A stretch of 64,000 nucleotides of DNA from Pararhizobium_B sp963760965 (lineage in GTDB: Bacteria > Pseudomonadota > Alphaproteobacteria > Rhizobiales > Rhizobiaceae): NCBI GenBank assembly GCA_963760965.1, contig CAVXEW010000014.1:186001-250000 (forward strand). Reading direction: 5' to 3'. The notes below the pieces were generated by a model that was not told where the DNA came from, made no database searches, and saw nothing but the letters and a program-made list of their open reading frames with translations. Position numbers and translations under genes: made by a program. Shown piece after piece: positions 19,818 through 30,035 of this stretch; position 1 is the stretch's first letter; each line of letters starts with the position of its first letter.

Positions 19818-20069
19818 TCAGCGCTTGATCGCGCGGGCAATCGCGATGAGGATGCACGCCCCGATAAAACCGATGATCAGATAGGCGATCCATCCGGCGA
19901 ATGCGACGCCGAACAGCGCAAGTATGAAGTTCAGCACAAGCGCGCCGACAATGCCGAGCACGATGTTGGCGATCAGTCCCATGTTGCTCTTCATGAACTG
20001 CTCGGCAAGCCAGCCGGCTACGCCGCCGATGATGATCGCGGCAATGATGCCTACGCCGTTGAGTGCCAT
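19818..20069 (-). CDS. GlsB/YeaQ/YmgE family small membrane protein
   Basis: An 83-residue, glycine-rich integral membrane protein with three predicted hydrophobic helices (about 5-24, 30-52, 58-80). It has the family pattern IIIGGVAGWLAEQFMKS and GLIANIVLGIVGA. The family is often called transglycosylase-associated, but no enzymatic activity is established; members are stress-induced. A strong ribosome-binding site (AGGAGGGA) precedes the ATG at 20069. A near-perfect EcfG-type promoter 36 bases upstream and a terminator downstream make it a self-contained stress-response unit inserted between lpdA and lipA. Confidence 0.92.
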   Translation of the reverse strand: MALNGVGIIAAIIIGGVAGWLAEQFMKSNMGLIANIVLGIVGALVLNFILALFGVAFAGWIAYLIIGFIGACILIAIARAIKR

Positions 20070-20104
20070 CGTCTTTCCCTCCTGTTAGGATCAATCACAG
20101 CAGA

Positions 20105-20130
20105 AACGCACCGATTGCTTGTTCCGTTCC
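20105..20130 (-). promoter_or_regulatory. EcfG (RpoE2-type) general stress promoter of glsB
   Basis: On the minus strand, GGAAC (20130-20126) is followed by 17 bases and then CGTT (20108-20105). This fits the alphaproteobacterial general-stress sigma consensus GGAAC-N16/17-CGTT. It lies 36 bases upstream of the glsB ATG at 20069, leaving a short leader containing a good ribosome-binding site. Match and position are seen directly; the sigma factor is inferred from the published consensus. Confidence 0.65.
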
Positions 20131-20193
20131 CGAAACAGGCCAAAAACGACGACCCCGAGGCAGCACTCTCTCGGCCATATCCCTTCCGCCGGG

Positions 20194-21639
20194 TCAGGCG
20201 TTTAGCACGCGTCCATACGCATCCAGCACACTCTCCTTCATCATCTCAGATAATGTCGGATGCGGGAAGATGGTGTGCATCAGCTCCTCTTCGGTGGTTT
20301 CGAGGTTCATCGCCACCACGAACCCTTCGATGAGTTCTGTGACCTCGGGGCCGACCATGTGGGCGCCGAGCAACTCGCCGGTCTTCCGGTCAAAAATCGT
20401 CTTCACGAGCCCGGTGTCGTCGCCGAGTGCGATTGCCTTGCCGTTGGCTGCGGCGGAGAAGCGGCCGACGCGGATATCGCGACCGGCTTCCTTCGCCTTC
20501 GCCTCGGTGAGGCCGACGGAAGCGACCTGCGGGTGGCAGTAGGTGCAACCGGGCACCTTCAGCTTGTCCGTCGCATGGACGCCCGCCACGCCGGCGATCT
20601 TCTCCACGCAGACGACGCCCTCGTGCTCGGCCTTGTGAGCCAGCATCGGTGGACCGGCGACGTCGCCGATGGCATAGACGCCCTCGACATTGGTCTTGCC
20701 GAATCCGTCGATCACGATGCAGCCGCGATCCGTTCTGATGCCGAGTTCCTCGATGCCGATGTTCTCGATGTTGCCCTGGACGCCCACGGCCGAAATCATC
20801 CGGTCTGCCTTGATCGTCTGCGTCTTCCCGTCCTTGGTCTCGACGTGGGCCGTGACGTCGTTCGAACCCTTCTCGACCTTCGTCACCTTGGTCTCGGTGA
20901 AGATCTTGAGTCCCCGCTTCTCGAGCGCCTTGCGGGCGATTCCCGAGATCTCCGCATCTTCGACCGGCATGATCGTCGGCATGATTTCCACGACCGTGAC
21001 TTCGCAGCCCATCGAGCGATAGAAGCTGGCGAACTCGATCCCGATCGCCCCGGAACCCATGACGATCAGCGATTTGGGCAATTCCTTGGGCACCATCGCC
21101 TCGAAATAGGTCCAGATGAGCTTGCCGTCCGGCTCGATCCCGGGCAGTGCACGGGGCCGCGCGCCGGTCGCGACGATGACGTGCTTCGCCGTATAGGTTC
21201 CTTCGCCCCTGGTGCCCTTCGGGGCAGGATGCTGCGGTTCCATGGGCTTCTTGGCCGTCCTGGAAACCTTGATCTCTCCAGGCCGCGTCAGCTTCGCCTC
21301 GCCCCAGATCACGTCGACCTTGTTCTTCTTCATCAGGAAGCCGACACCGCCGTTGAGGCGGCCGGAAACCTTGCGCGACCGGTCGACGATGGCGCCTACG
21401 TCGGGTGTGACCTTGCCTTCCAGATTGAGTCCGAACTGCTGGAGATGGCGCGTGTGGTCCATCACCTCGGCCGAGCGCAGGAGGGCCTTGGTCGGAATGC
21501 AGCCCCAGTTGAGGCAGATTCCGCCGAGATGCTCGCGTTCGACGATCGCCGTCTTCAGTCCGAGCTGCGAGGAACGGATCGCGGTGGTGTAGCCCCCGGG
21601 GCCCGAGCCTATGATGATGACGTCGTAGTCGGTTGCCAT
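20194..21639 (-). CDS. lpdA: dihydrolipoyl dehydrogenase (E3)
   Basis: A 481-residue flavoprotein that reoxidises dihydrolipoyl groups of the pyruvate dehydrogenase complex with NAD. It has the FAD motif VIIIGSGPGGYTTAIRS, the redox-active disulfide in GGICLNWGCIPTKALL, an NAD-binding GSGAIGIEFASFY and the C-terminal catalytic histidine region HTIFPHPTLSEMMKE. A short insertion (PMEPQHPAPKGTRGEGTY) before VIVATGARPR is usual in rhizobial E3. The start MATDYDVIIIG (21639) is chosen over a longer non-conserved reading. It is the last gene of the pdhABC-SGNH-lpdA cluster. Confidence 0.96.
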   Translation of the reverse strand: MATDYDVIIIGSGPGGYTTAIRSSQLGLKTAIVEREHLGGICLNWGCIPTKALLRSAEVMDHTRHLQQFGLNLEGKVTPDVGAIVDRSRKVSGRLNGGVGFLMKKNKVDVIWGEAKLTRPGEIKVSRTAKKPMEPQHPAPKGTRGEGTYTAKHVIVATGARPRALPGIEPDGKLIWTYFEAMVPKELPKSLIVMGSGAIGIEFASFYRSMGCEVTVVEIMPTIMPVEDAEISGIARKALEKRGLKIFTETKVTKVEKGSNDVTAHVETKDGKTQTIKADRMISAVGVQGNIENIGIEELGIRTDRGCIVIDGFGKTNVEGVYAIGDVAGPPMLAHKAEHEGVVCVEKIAGVAGVHATDKLKVPGCTYCHPQVASVGLTEAKAKEAGRDIRVGRFSAAANGKAIALGDDTGLVKTIFDRKTGELLGAHMVGPEVTELIEGFVVAMNLETTEEELMHTIFPHPTLSEMMKESVLDAYGRVLNA

Positions 21640-21659
21640 GTGGAGCGTCCCTTTCTGTC

Positions 21660-22298
21660 TCAGAGCCCGAGCATCAGCCGGACGACGGGTTCGAGTGCCT
21701 TGCCGATCGCACGGGTGTTCTCGGCGTCGAGGTGCACGCCGTCGACGGGCGTGGTCCTCGCCACGGAAGCGGCGTCGTAGAAGCCGCAACCCGTCTCGTC
21801 GGCCAGGTCGGCATAGAGAGACGCAAGCATCTTCGACTGGGCGATGCCACCGGCGAACATTGCCGCAAATCCGGGGTCGGCCGTCTCGCAAAGAACCGGC
21901 GGCGCCACGACGAGGATTTCCGGAGCCTCCATCGCCAGCGGCCAGGCATGGTTTCGCGTCAGCTCGATCAGCCGCTCCATTCCGCGGCAGGCCGCATGGG
22001 CGCTGCCTGCGGTCACCGGCTTCATGTCGTTGGTGCCGAGCATGAAGATGACGAGATCGAGCGGCGCATGGGTGTGCAGGATCGTCGGAAGGATCCGGGC
22101 GCCGTTGCGGTCGCAGTCGGCGAGATAGTCGTCATACCCGGTCGTGCGGCCGTTGAGCCCTTCGGCGATGACCTTGACCTGCGGACCGAGCACCTGCTCC
22201 AGCACGCTCGGCCAGCGGTCGGCGAATTCGTGGCGCCCACCGCCCCCGGCGATATGGCCCCAGGTGAGAGAGTCGCCGTAGCAAAGAACCGTCTTCAT
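21660..22298 (-). CDS. SGNH/GDSL-family hydrolase (arylesterase-like)
   Basis: A 212-residue SGNH hydrolase: block I GDSL in VLCYGDSLTWGHIAGG (nucleophile serine), block III GTND in IFMLGTNDMKPV, and the C-terminal catalytic DGVHLDAENTR. No signal peptide is visible, so it is probably cytoplasmic. Related proteins act as arylesterases or acyl hydrolases, but the natural substrate is unknown. It is encoded between pdhC (9 bases upstream) and lpdA (20 bases downstream), a placement also known in rhizobia, so it is coexpressed with the pyruvate dehydrogenase complex. Confidence 0.9.
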   Translation of the reverse strand: MKTVLCYGDSLTWGHIAGGGGRHEFADRWPSVLEQVLGPQVKVIAEGLNGRTTGYDDYLADCDRNGARILPTILHTHAPLDLVIFMLGTNDMKPVTAGSAHAACRGMERLIELTRNHAWPLAMEAPEILVVAPPVLCETADPGFAAMFAGGIAQSKMLASLYADLADETGCGFYDAASVARTTPVDGVHLDAENTRAIGKALEPVVRLMLGL

Positions 22299-22307
22299 GG
22301 CAGTCCC

Positions 22308-23681
22308 CTAGACGAGCATGCCCATCGGGCTTTCGATGTAGCCCTTGAAGGCGGTCAGCACCTCCGCCCCGAGCGCTCCGTCGACGGCCCGGTGATCGGT
22401 CGAAAGCGTCACGGACATCATCGTGGCGATGCGGATGTCGTCGCCCCTGACCACGGCCCGCTTCTCGCCGGCGCCGACAGCGAGTATCGTCGCATGCGGC
22501 GGGTTGATGACGGCTGCGAAGTCCTTGATGCCGAACATTCCGAGGTTCGAAACCGCGCTGGAACCACCCTGGTACTCCTGCGGCTGCAGCTTGCGGTCGC
22601 GGGCACGGCGGGCGAGATCCTTCATCTCGTTGGAGATGGTCGACAGGCTCTTCTGCTCCGCCTTCCGGATGATCGGCGTGATGAGCCCGCCCGGGATGGA
22701 TACGGCGACGCCGATGTCGACGTTCTTGTGCTGGACCATGGCCTTCTCGGTCCAGGACACGTTCGCGGTCGGAATGTCGCGCAAGGCGAGCGCCATCGCC
22801 TTGATGATCATGTCGTTGACCGAAAGCTTGTAGACCGGCACCTCGCCCTTCTCGGTCTTCCGCATCGGGGCGGCGGCGTTGATCTCGGCGCGCAGCTTCA
22901 GAAGCGCGTCGAGTTCGCAGTCGAGCGTGAGGTAGAAATGCGGGATCGTGGTCTTCGCCTCGACCAGTCGCTTGGCGATGGTCTTGCGCATGCCGTCGTG
23001 CGGTACGAGCTCGTACGATCCCTCCTCGAAGAGCTTGAGAACCTGGTCGTCGGACATTGCCCGCGGCGGGGGCGCTCCTGCCGGCGCGTCGGCGGCAGCC
23101 GGAGTGGCCGCGCCCTTGCCGACGCCCTTTTCCCGGGCATCCTCGATGTCCCGCCGGACGATGCGCCCATGCGGGCCGGACCCTTGCAGCGCCTTGAGGT
23201 CAAGGCCGGCTTCCTTGGCCAGCCGGCGGGCGAGCGGCGACGCAAAGATGCGCTCGCCCTTCTGCGTCGTCGGCGCCGGCGTTGCCGCGGCCGGAGCCTT
23301 GTCGGCAATGGGCTTCTGCGCTTCGGCAGGCTGTTCCGGCGCGCTGCGAGCCACTTCCTTCGGAGCTTCCGTAGGCTTTTCCTGCTTCGGTGCCCCGCCA
23401 CCGCTCTCTGCGGCTTTCGCGGCATCGGCGAGATCCTCGCCTTCAGCGGCCAGCACCGCTATCAGCGCGTTGACCTTGACCCCCTCCGTGCCGGCCGGCA
23501 CGACGATCCTGGCGAGCTTGCCCTCGTCTACCGCCTCGACCTCCATCGTCGCCTTGTCGGTCTCGATCTCGGCGATGACGTCGCCGGCGGAAACCTGGTC
23601 GCCTTCCTTGACGAGCCACTTTGCGAGGTTGCCCTCTTCCATGGTGGGCGAGAGGGCGGGCATGGTGATGTTGATAGGCAT
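22308..23681 (-). CDS. pdhC: pyruvate dehydrogenase E2, dihydrolipoamide acetyltransferase
   Basis: A 457-residue E2 component. Residues 1-80 are a lipoyl domain with the modified lysine in EIETDKATMEVE. A long Ala/Pro/Lys linker follows. A peripheral subunit-binding domain is near 140-180 (FASPLARRLAKEAGLDLKAL), then the catalytic acetyltransferase core to the end, with the histidine motif STDHRAVDGALGAEVL. It transfers acetyl groups to CoA and forms the structural core of the complex. It sits 16 bases after pdhB. Its lipoyl domain DNA is about 90% identical to that of pdhB. Confidence 0.96.
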   Translation of the reverse strand: MPINITMPALSPTMEEGNLAKWLVKEGDQVSAGDVIAEIETDKATMEVEAVDEGKLARIVVPAGTEGVKVNALIAVLAAEGEDLADAAKAAESGGGAPKQEKPTEAPKEVARSAPEQPAEAQKPIADKAPAAATPAPTTQKGERIFASPLARRLAKEAGLDLKALQGSGPHGRIVRRDIEDAREKGVGKGAATPAAADAPAGAPPPRAMSDDQVLKLFEEGSYELVPHDGMRKTIAKRLVEAKTTIPHFYLTLDCELDALLKLRAEINAAAPMRKTEKGEVPVYKLSVNDMIIKAMALALRDIPTANVSWTEKAMVQHKNVDIGVAVSIPGGLITPIIRKAEQKSLSTISNEMKDLARRARDRKLQPQEYQGGSSAVSNLGMFGIKDFAAVINPPHATILAVGAGEKRAVVRGDDIRIATMMSVTLSTDHRAVDGALGAEVLTAFKGYIESPMGMLV

Positions 23682-23697
23682 CCTTATGCGCCCTCCC

Positions 23698-25089
<1,392 letters not shown>

Positions 25090-25103
25090 GGACGGCCCTC
25101 CCC

Positions 25104-26171
25104 TTAGAGCAGGATGTCGGTGTAGAGCTCGGAGAGGTCCGGCTCCTTGTCGGATTGCGCGAAGTCCGCCGCGTCGGCGACCGTGTCCCGCACCTCCTTG
25201 TCGATGTTCTTGAGCTCGTCCTCCGTCGCCCACTTCTTCTCGAGGATGCGGTTGCGCACCTGTTCGATCGGGTCGTGTTCGGAGCGCATCTTCTGCACCT
25301 CGTCGCGCGAGCGGTACTTGGCGGGATCCGACATTGAGTGCCCGCGATAGCGGTAGGTCGACATTTCGAGGATCAGCGGCCCCTTGCCGGCTCGGCACCA
25401 TTCGGTCGCTTCCTCGCCTGCGGCCTTCACCGCGCGGACATCCATCCCGTCCACATGGAAGCCGGGAATATTGAACGAAGCCCCGCGCTGCGAGAAGTCT
25501 GTCTGCGCCGAGGAACGGGCGACGGAGGTCCCCATGGCGTAGCGGTTGTTCTCGATGATGTAGATCACTGGCAGCTTCCATAGCGCCGCCATGTTGAAGC
25601 TCTCGTAGACCTGTCCCTGGTTGGAGGCGCCGTCGCCGAAATAGGTGAGGCTGACGAAGTCGTTGCCGCGATACTGGTTCGCCAGCGCAAGACCGGTGCC
25701 GAGCGGCGCCGGAGCGCCGACGATGCCGTGGCCGCCGTAGAAGTTCTTTTCCTTGGAGAACATGTGCATCGAGCCGCCCTTCCCCTTGGAATAGCCGCCG
25801 CGACGCCCCGTGAGTTCCGCCATGACGCCCCGCGGCGACATCCCGGTCGCGAGCATATGCCCATGGTCGCGGTAGCCGGTGATCACCTGGTCGCCCTCCT
25901 TGAGCGCGAGCTGCATGCCGGTGACCACCGCTTCCTGCCCGATATAGAGGTGGCAGAAGCCGCCGATGAAGCCCATGCCGTAGAGCTGGCCCGCCTTCTC
26001 CTCGAACCGGCGGATAAGCAGCATCCGGCGATAGGCGTCGAATTCGTCTTCCTTTCCGAACTCGGCGATCCGCGAGCCGATCTGCGGCTTGGAAGCGCTG
26101 GATTTTCGGCTTGACGTAGAAGAGGAAGAGGATCTTCGGCTCGTGGACGATGCAGTCTTGCGCGCGGCCAT
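25104..26171 (-). CDS. pdhA: pyruvate dehydrogenase E1 alpha subunit
   Basis: A 355-residue E1 alpha subunit that binds thiamine diphosphate. The motif GDGASNQGQVYESFNMA, ending in IIENN, is the thiamine diphosphate/magnesium site; YRGHSMSDPAKYRSRDEV is the regulatory-loop region known from eukaryotic homologues. The N-terminus is an unusual Ser/Arg-rich tract (SSTSRRSSSSSTSSRKSS). The ATG at 26171 follows a good ribosome-binding site (GGGAGG, five bases away). It heads pdhABC. The 141 bases upstream are AT-rich for this window and should hold the operon promoter. Confidence 0.95.
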   Translation of the reverse strand: MAARKTASSTSRRSSSSSTSSRKSSASKPQIGSRIAEFGKEDEFDAYRRMLLIRRFEEKAGQLYGMGFIGGFCHLYIGQEAVVTGMQLALKEGDQVITGYRDHGHMLATGMSPRGVMAELTGRRGGYSKGKGGSMHMFSKEKNFYGGHGIVGAPAPLGTGLALANQYRGNDFVSLTYFGDGASNQGQVYESFNMAALWKLPVIYIIENNRYAMGTSVARSSAQTDFSQRGASFNIPGFHVDGMDVRAVKAAGEEATEWCRAGKGPLILEMSTYRYRGHSMSDPAKYRSRDEVQKMRSEHDPIEQVRNRILEKKWATEDELKNIDKEVRDTVADAADFAQSDKEPDLSELYTDILL

Positions 26172-26312
26172 GCATGCCTCCCTGTAGGCTTGATTTTGTA
26201 AGACCATAGGAAAATACGGCAGTGGCAGCAATGCCATTTTTGCATGGCTCTTCTGCGCTGCAAAGCCATGAAAAAGCAATGAAAAATGCAGATTAACTTA
26301 ATTGCGGTTAAT

Positions 26313-26627
26313 TCAGTTGTGCCGATAAATGACGATTTCGTCAGGGCGTGCGACTTCCAGGTTGGCGCGCGCCTCCTGGTCCAGCATGTCCTTTTCCAGC
26401 GTCCCGTCCTTCAGCAGCCGCGCACGCTGCTCCAGCGCCCGCCGCTCCTTCAGGAGACCGTCGAGCGTGGACTTGAGGCTGGCTTCCTTCCGGTCGAGCG
26501 TGATGCTGGCGCTGAGCCCGAGATCACCGTTGACGGCGTGGAAGCTGAAATATGACAGGAAGGCAGCGGCAAGACAGGGAACGACCCACCGACCGCGACG
26601 GGACTGCCGCCTCTGCTTCGTACGCAT
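26313..26627 (-). CDS. ftsB: FtsB/DivIC-family septum formation initiator
   Basis: A bitopic division protein of about 104 residues: a basic cytoplasmic N-terminus (MRTKQRRQSRRGR), one membrane helix (VPCLAAAFLSYFSFHAV) and a periplasmic coiled coil (LKSTLDGLLKERRALEQRARLL). It scaffolds the FtsL/FtsQ division subcomplex. A start nine bases upstream (26636) is possible. The position between eno and pdhA is conserved in rhizobia. A CtrA-like half-site pair is present about 70 bases upstream. Confidence 0.92.
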   Translation of the reverse strand: MRTKQRRQSRRGRWVVPCLAAAFLSYFSFHAVNGDLGLSASITLDRKEASLKSTLDGLLKERRALEQRARLLKDGTLEKDMLDQEARANLEVARPDEIVIYRHN

Positions 26628-26702
26628 GACCATCATCGTGCACTCCCGAACGCCGCTTTCCCGCGAGGGGACGACGGATACAGTAGGGCACAGAAATTAA
26701 CC

Positions 26703-26730
26703 GACGGTTGACCATGAGTGGCCAACCGTC
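26703..26730 (-). terminator. hairpin downstream of eno
   Basis: GACGGTTG (26703-26710) pairs with CAACCGTC (26723-26730), extended inside by two more pairs. It starts 24 bases after the eno stop on the minus strand and is followed by TTAATTT, not a clean T-run. It may be a weak intrinsic terminator separating eno from ftsB. Confidence 0.45.
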
Positions 26731-26753
26731 ACAACCTCGGGCAGCTGCGGAAC

Positions 26754-28028
<1,275 letters not shown>

Positions 28029-28134
28029 GTGAAGTCTCCGTGGTTGGGGCGGCATTGGCCTTGCTCGCCGGCGGACCGGCTCGCGACGTCTTAGCGAAAG
28101 CGTGAAATCGGCGCAATCGCGATACGCCGGACGG

Positions 28135-28993
28135 CTAGCCGTCCGTTGCGGCCTTCGCCACGGCGTCCAGCGCCATCAGCGTATCGAGGAGCCGCGGCAT
28201 TTCCGCCAGCGGCACCATGTTCGGACCGTCGGAGGGAGCGCTGTCGGGATCCTCGTGCGTCTCTATGAAAACGGCCGCGACGCCGACGGCCACCGCCGCA
28301 CGCGCCAGGGTGGCGACGAACTCGCGCTGGCCGCCTGTCGAAGAGCCCTGCCCGCCGGGCTGCTGCACCGAATGCGTGGCGTCGAAGACGACCGGCGTCC
28401 CGAGAGCGGCCATGATCGGCAGCGCGCGCATGTCCGAGACAAGCGTGTTGTAGCCGAAAGAGACTCCCCGTTCCGTCACCAGCACATTGGAATTGCCGCT
28501 CTCGGTTATCTTCGCCACGACGTTCCTCATGTCCCACGGGGCGAGGAACTGGCCCTTCTTGACGTTGACGATCCGTCCGGTCTTCGCCGCGGCGACGAGG
28601 AGATCGGTCTGGCGCGACAGGAACGCGGGTATCTGCAGGATGTCGACGACCTCGGAGACGGTTCCGCACTGCGCCTCCGTATGCACGTCGGTCAGAACCG
28701 GAATTTCCAGTTCCTTGCGGAGTGAGTTCGAACACCTGGAGGCTTCTGTCGAGCCCGAGTCCGCGCGCGCCGGAAAGCGAAGTGCGGTTGGCCTTGTCGA
28801 ACGAGGTCTTGTAGACGAGCCCGAGGTTTCGGCTGGCGCACATCTCCTGCAGTCTTCCCGCCATCTCGAAGGCGTGCTCGCGGCTTTCCATCTGGCAGGG
28901 ACCCGCAATCAGCGTCAGCGGATTCCCGTTGGAGAAAGCCACCCGCGTCTGCCCGCAAACGGCCTCGACGATCGTGTTCGGTCTCGCGATCAT
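28135..28993 (-). pseudogene. kdsA: 3-deoxy-8-phosphooctulonate synthase KdsA, one frameshift
   Basis: Condenses arabinose 5-phosphate with phosphoenolpyruvate to KDO-8-phosphate for lipopolysaccharide. The N-terminal part reads PLTLIAGPCQMESREHAFEMAGRL and YKTSFDKANRTSL. The frame breaks near 28725 after SLQVFE: four bases where one codon is expected. The second frame resumes with LRKELEIPVLTDVHTEAQC and continues through FLAPWDMRNVV, TERGVSFGYNTLV and FDATHSVQQPGG to the end. Restored length is about 285 residues. The ATG at 28993 overlaps the stop of the VOC gene by four bases. KdsA is normally essential, so an artefactual base is the likeliest cause. Confidence 0.9.
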
Positions 28994-29886
28994 GCACATT
29001 CCTCAAAGGCGAACAGGGCGCCCTGTCCCGGGGCACGCCCCACGACGACGCGGTTGGCCTGGCGATGGAAAGCCATGCCGTTCGTGCGAAGCAGCCGCTC
29101 GAGCGCGACGAGGTCACGGACGCGGAAGACGATACCAATCAGCCGAAGCCCCCGCTCGCCGGTCTCTGGCGCTTCGCCAAGAAAGATCCTGGCACCTTCG
29201 GGCGTGAGCGCGCTCACCCGTCCGTTGGCCGCCGGAAGGGTTATGCCGAAAGAAAGGGACTCGACGCTCCGCTGGCCGACGACTTGCTGCAGCAGGTACT
29301 GGAAGTCAGCCGGATTCTCCTCGCACAGCACCACTTCCGAAATGCCGAGCGTGCCGTTCGCGTGTCTTTCGAGCGCGGTGCGGTCCACCTCCGGCAGCCG
29401 AACGCGCTCGCATGTGAAGAACAGTGTGTCCGGCGCGCGCAGGTCGGCCGCGAAGGCGAGGTGAAACGCCGCTTCGGCCCTGTCGCCCGAAGCCCCGGTG
29501 AATATCCTCGAGAATTCCAGCGGCGTTCCGGCGCTGATCCCGGCCTCGCGGAAGCGGCGGTCGTCCGCCGAAGCGTTCTCGGTGCCCAGCACGAGGGCAG
29601 AGAAGCCCTCGTTCCCGTTGCGAAAGCGAAAGGCCTGGTCCCTTGCCACGAAAACGTTGCCGGCGCGGGCTTCCGCCTCGCAGGTTTCCCGGTCGGCGAC
29701 TGCGAGCGGTTCGAGAAACGTGCCGTCGGCAAGGTAGACGCAGGCGTTGCTGGTGCCGAACGGATGTCGAGCCTCCGGCGCGACCGTGAAGCCGATCGCC
29801 TGGAGCCGCGCGCGGGCGGTGCCGAGATCCGCGACAGGCAGGACCATGTGATCCAGGGGGCGGGGAATCGATTGTCCAGAAATCAT
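28990..29886 (-). CDS. VOC family protein (glyoxalase-like domain)
   Basis: A 298-residue vicinal-oxygen-chelate protein. It begins with the typical glyoxalase-like pattern RPLDHMVLPVADLGTARARL. A second VOC half is in the C-terminal part (RLIGIVFRVRDLVALERLL). Substrate unknown; no operon partner suggests one, and it is unrelated to the KDO or nucleotide enzymes on either side. The ATG at 29886 (MISGQSIPRPLDHMVL) is used, and the longer upstream reading is rejected as unlike the family. It overlaps the kdsA start by four bases, so translation of kdsA may be coupled to it. Confidence 0.85.
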   Translation of the reverse strand: MISGQSIPRPLDHMVLPVADLGTARARLQAIGFTVAPEARHPFGTSNACVYLADGTFLEPLAVADRETCEAEARAGNVFVARDQAFRFRNGNEGFSALVLGTENASADDRRFREAGISAGTPLEFSRIFTGASGDRAEAAFHLAFAADLRAPDTLFFTCERVRLPEVDRTALERHANGTLGISEVVLCEENPADFQYLLQQVVGQRSVESLSFGITLPAANGRVSALTPEGARIFLGEAPETGERGLRLIGIVFRVRDLVALERLLRTNGMAFHRQANRVVVGRAPGQGALFAFEECA

Positions 29887-30035
29887 GACGGCCAGCGCCT
29901 CAAGTTCGAAAATCGCAGGCCAGCATAACGCCATTGTCTGCAAAGCGTTGAGATTCCGGATCAGGATCCGCAATCCCGTTCGGTTCTTCGTGCGGCGAAA
30001 GGAGAAGTCCCCTGCCCGGCCGCGCGACAAGCCTC

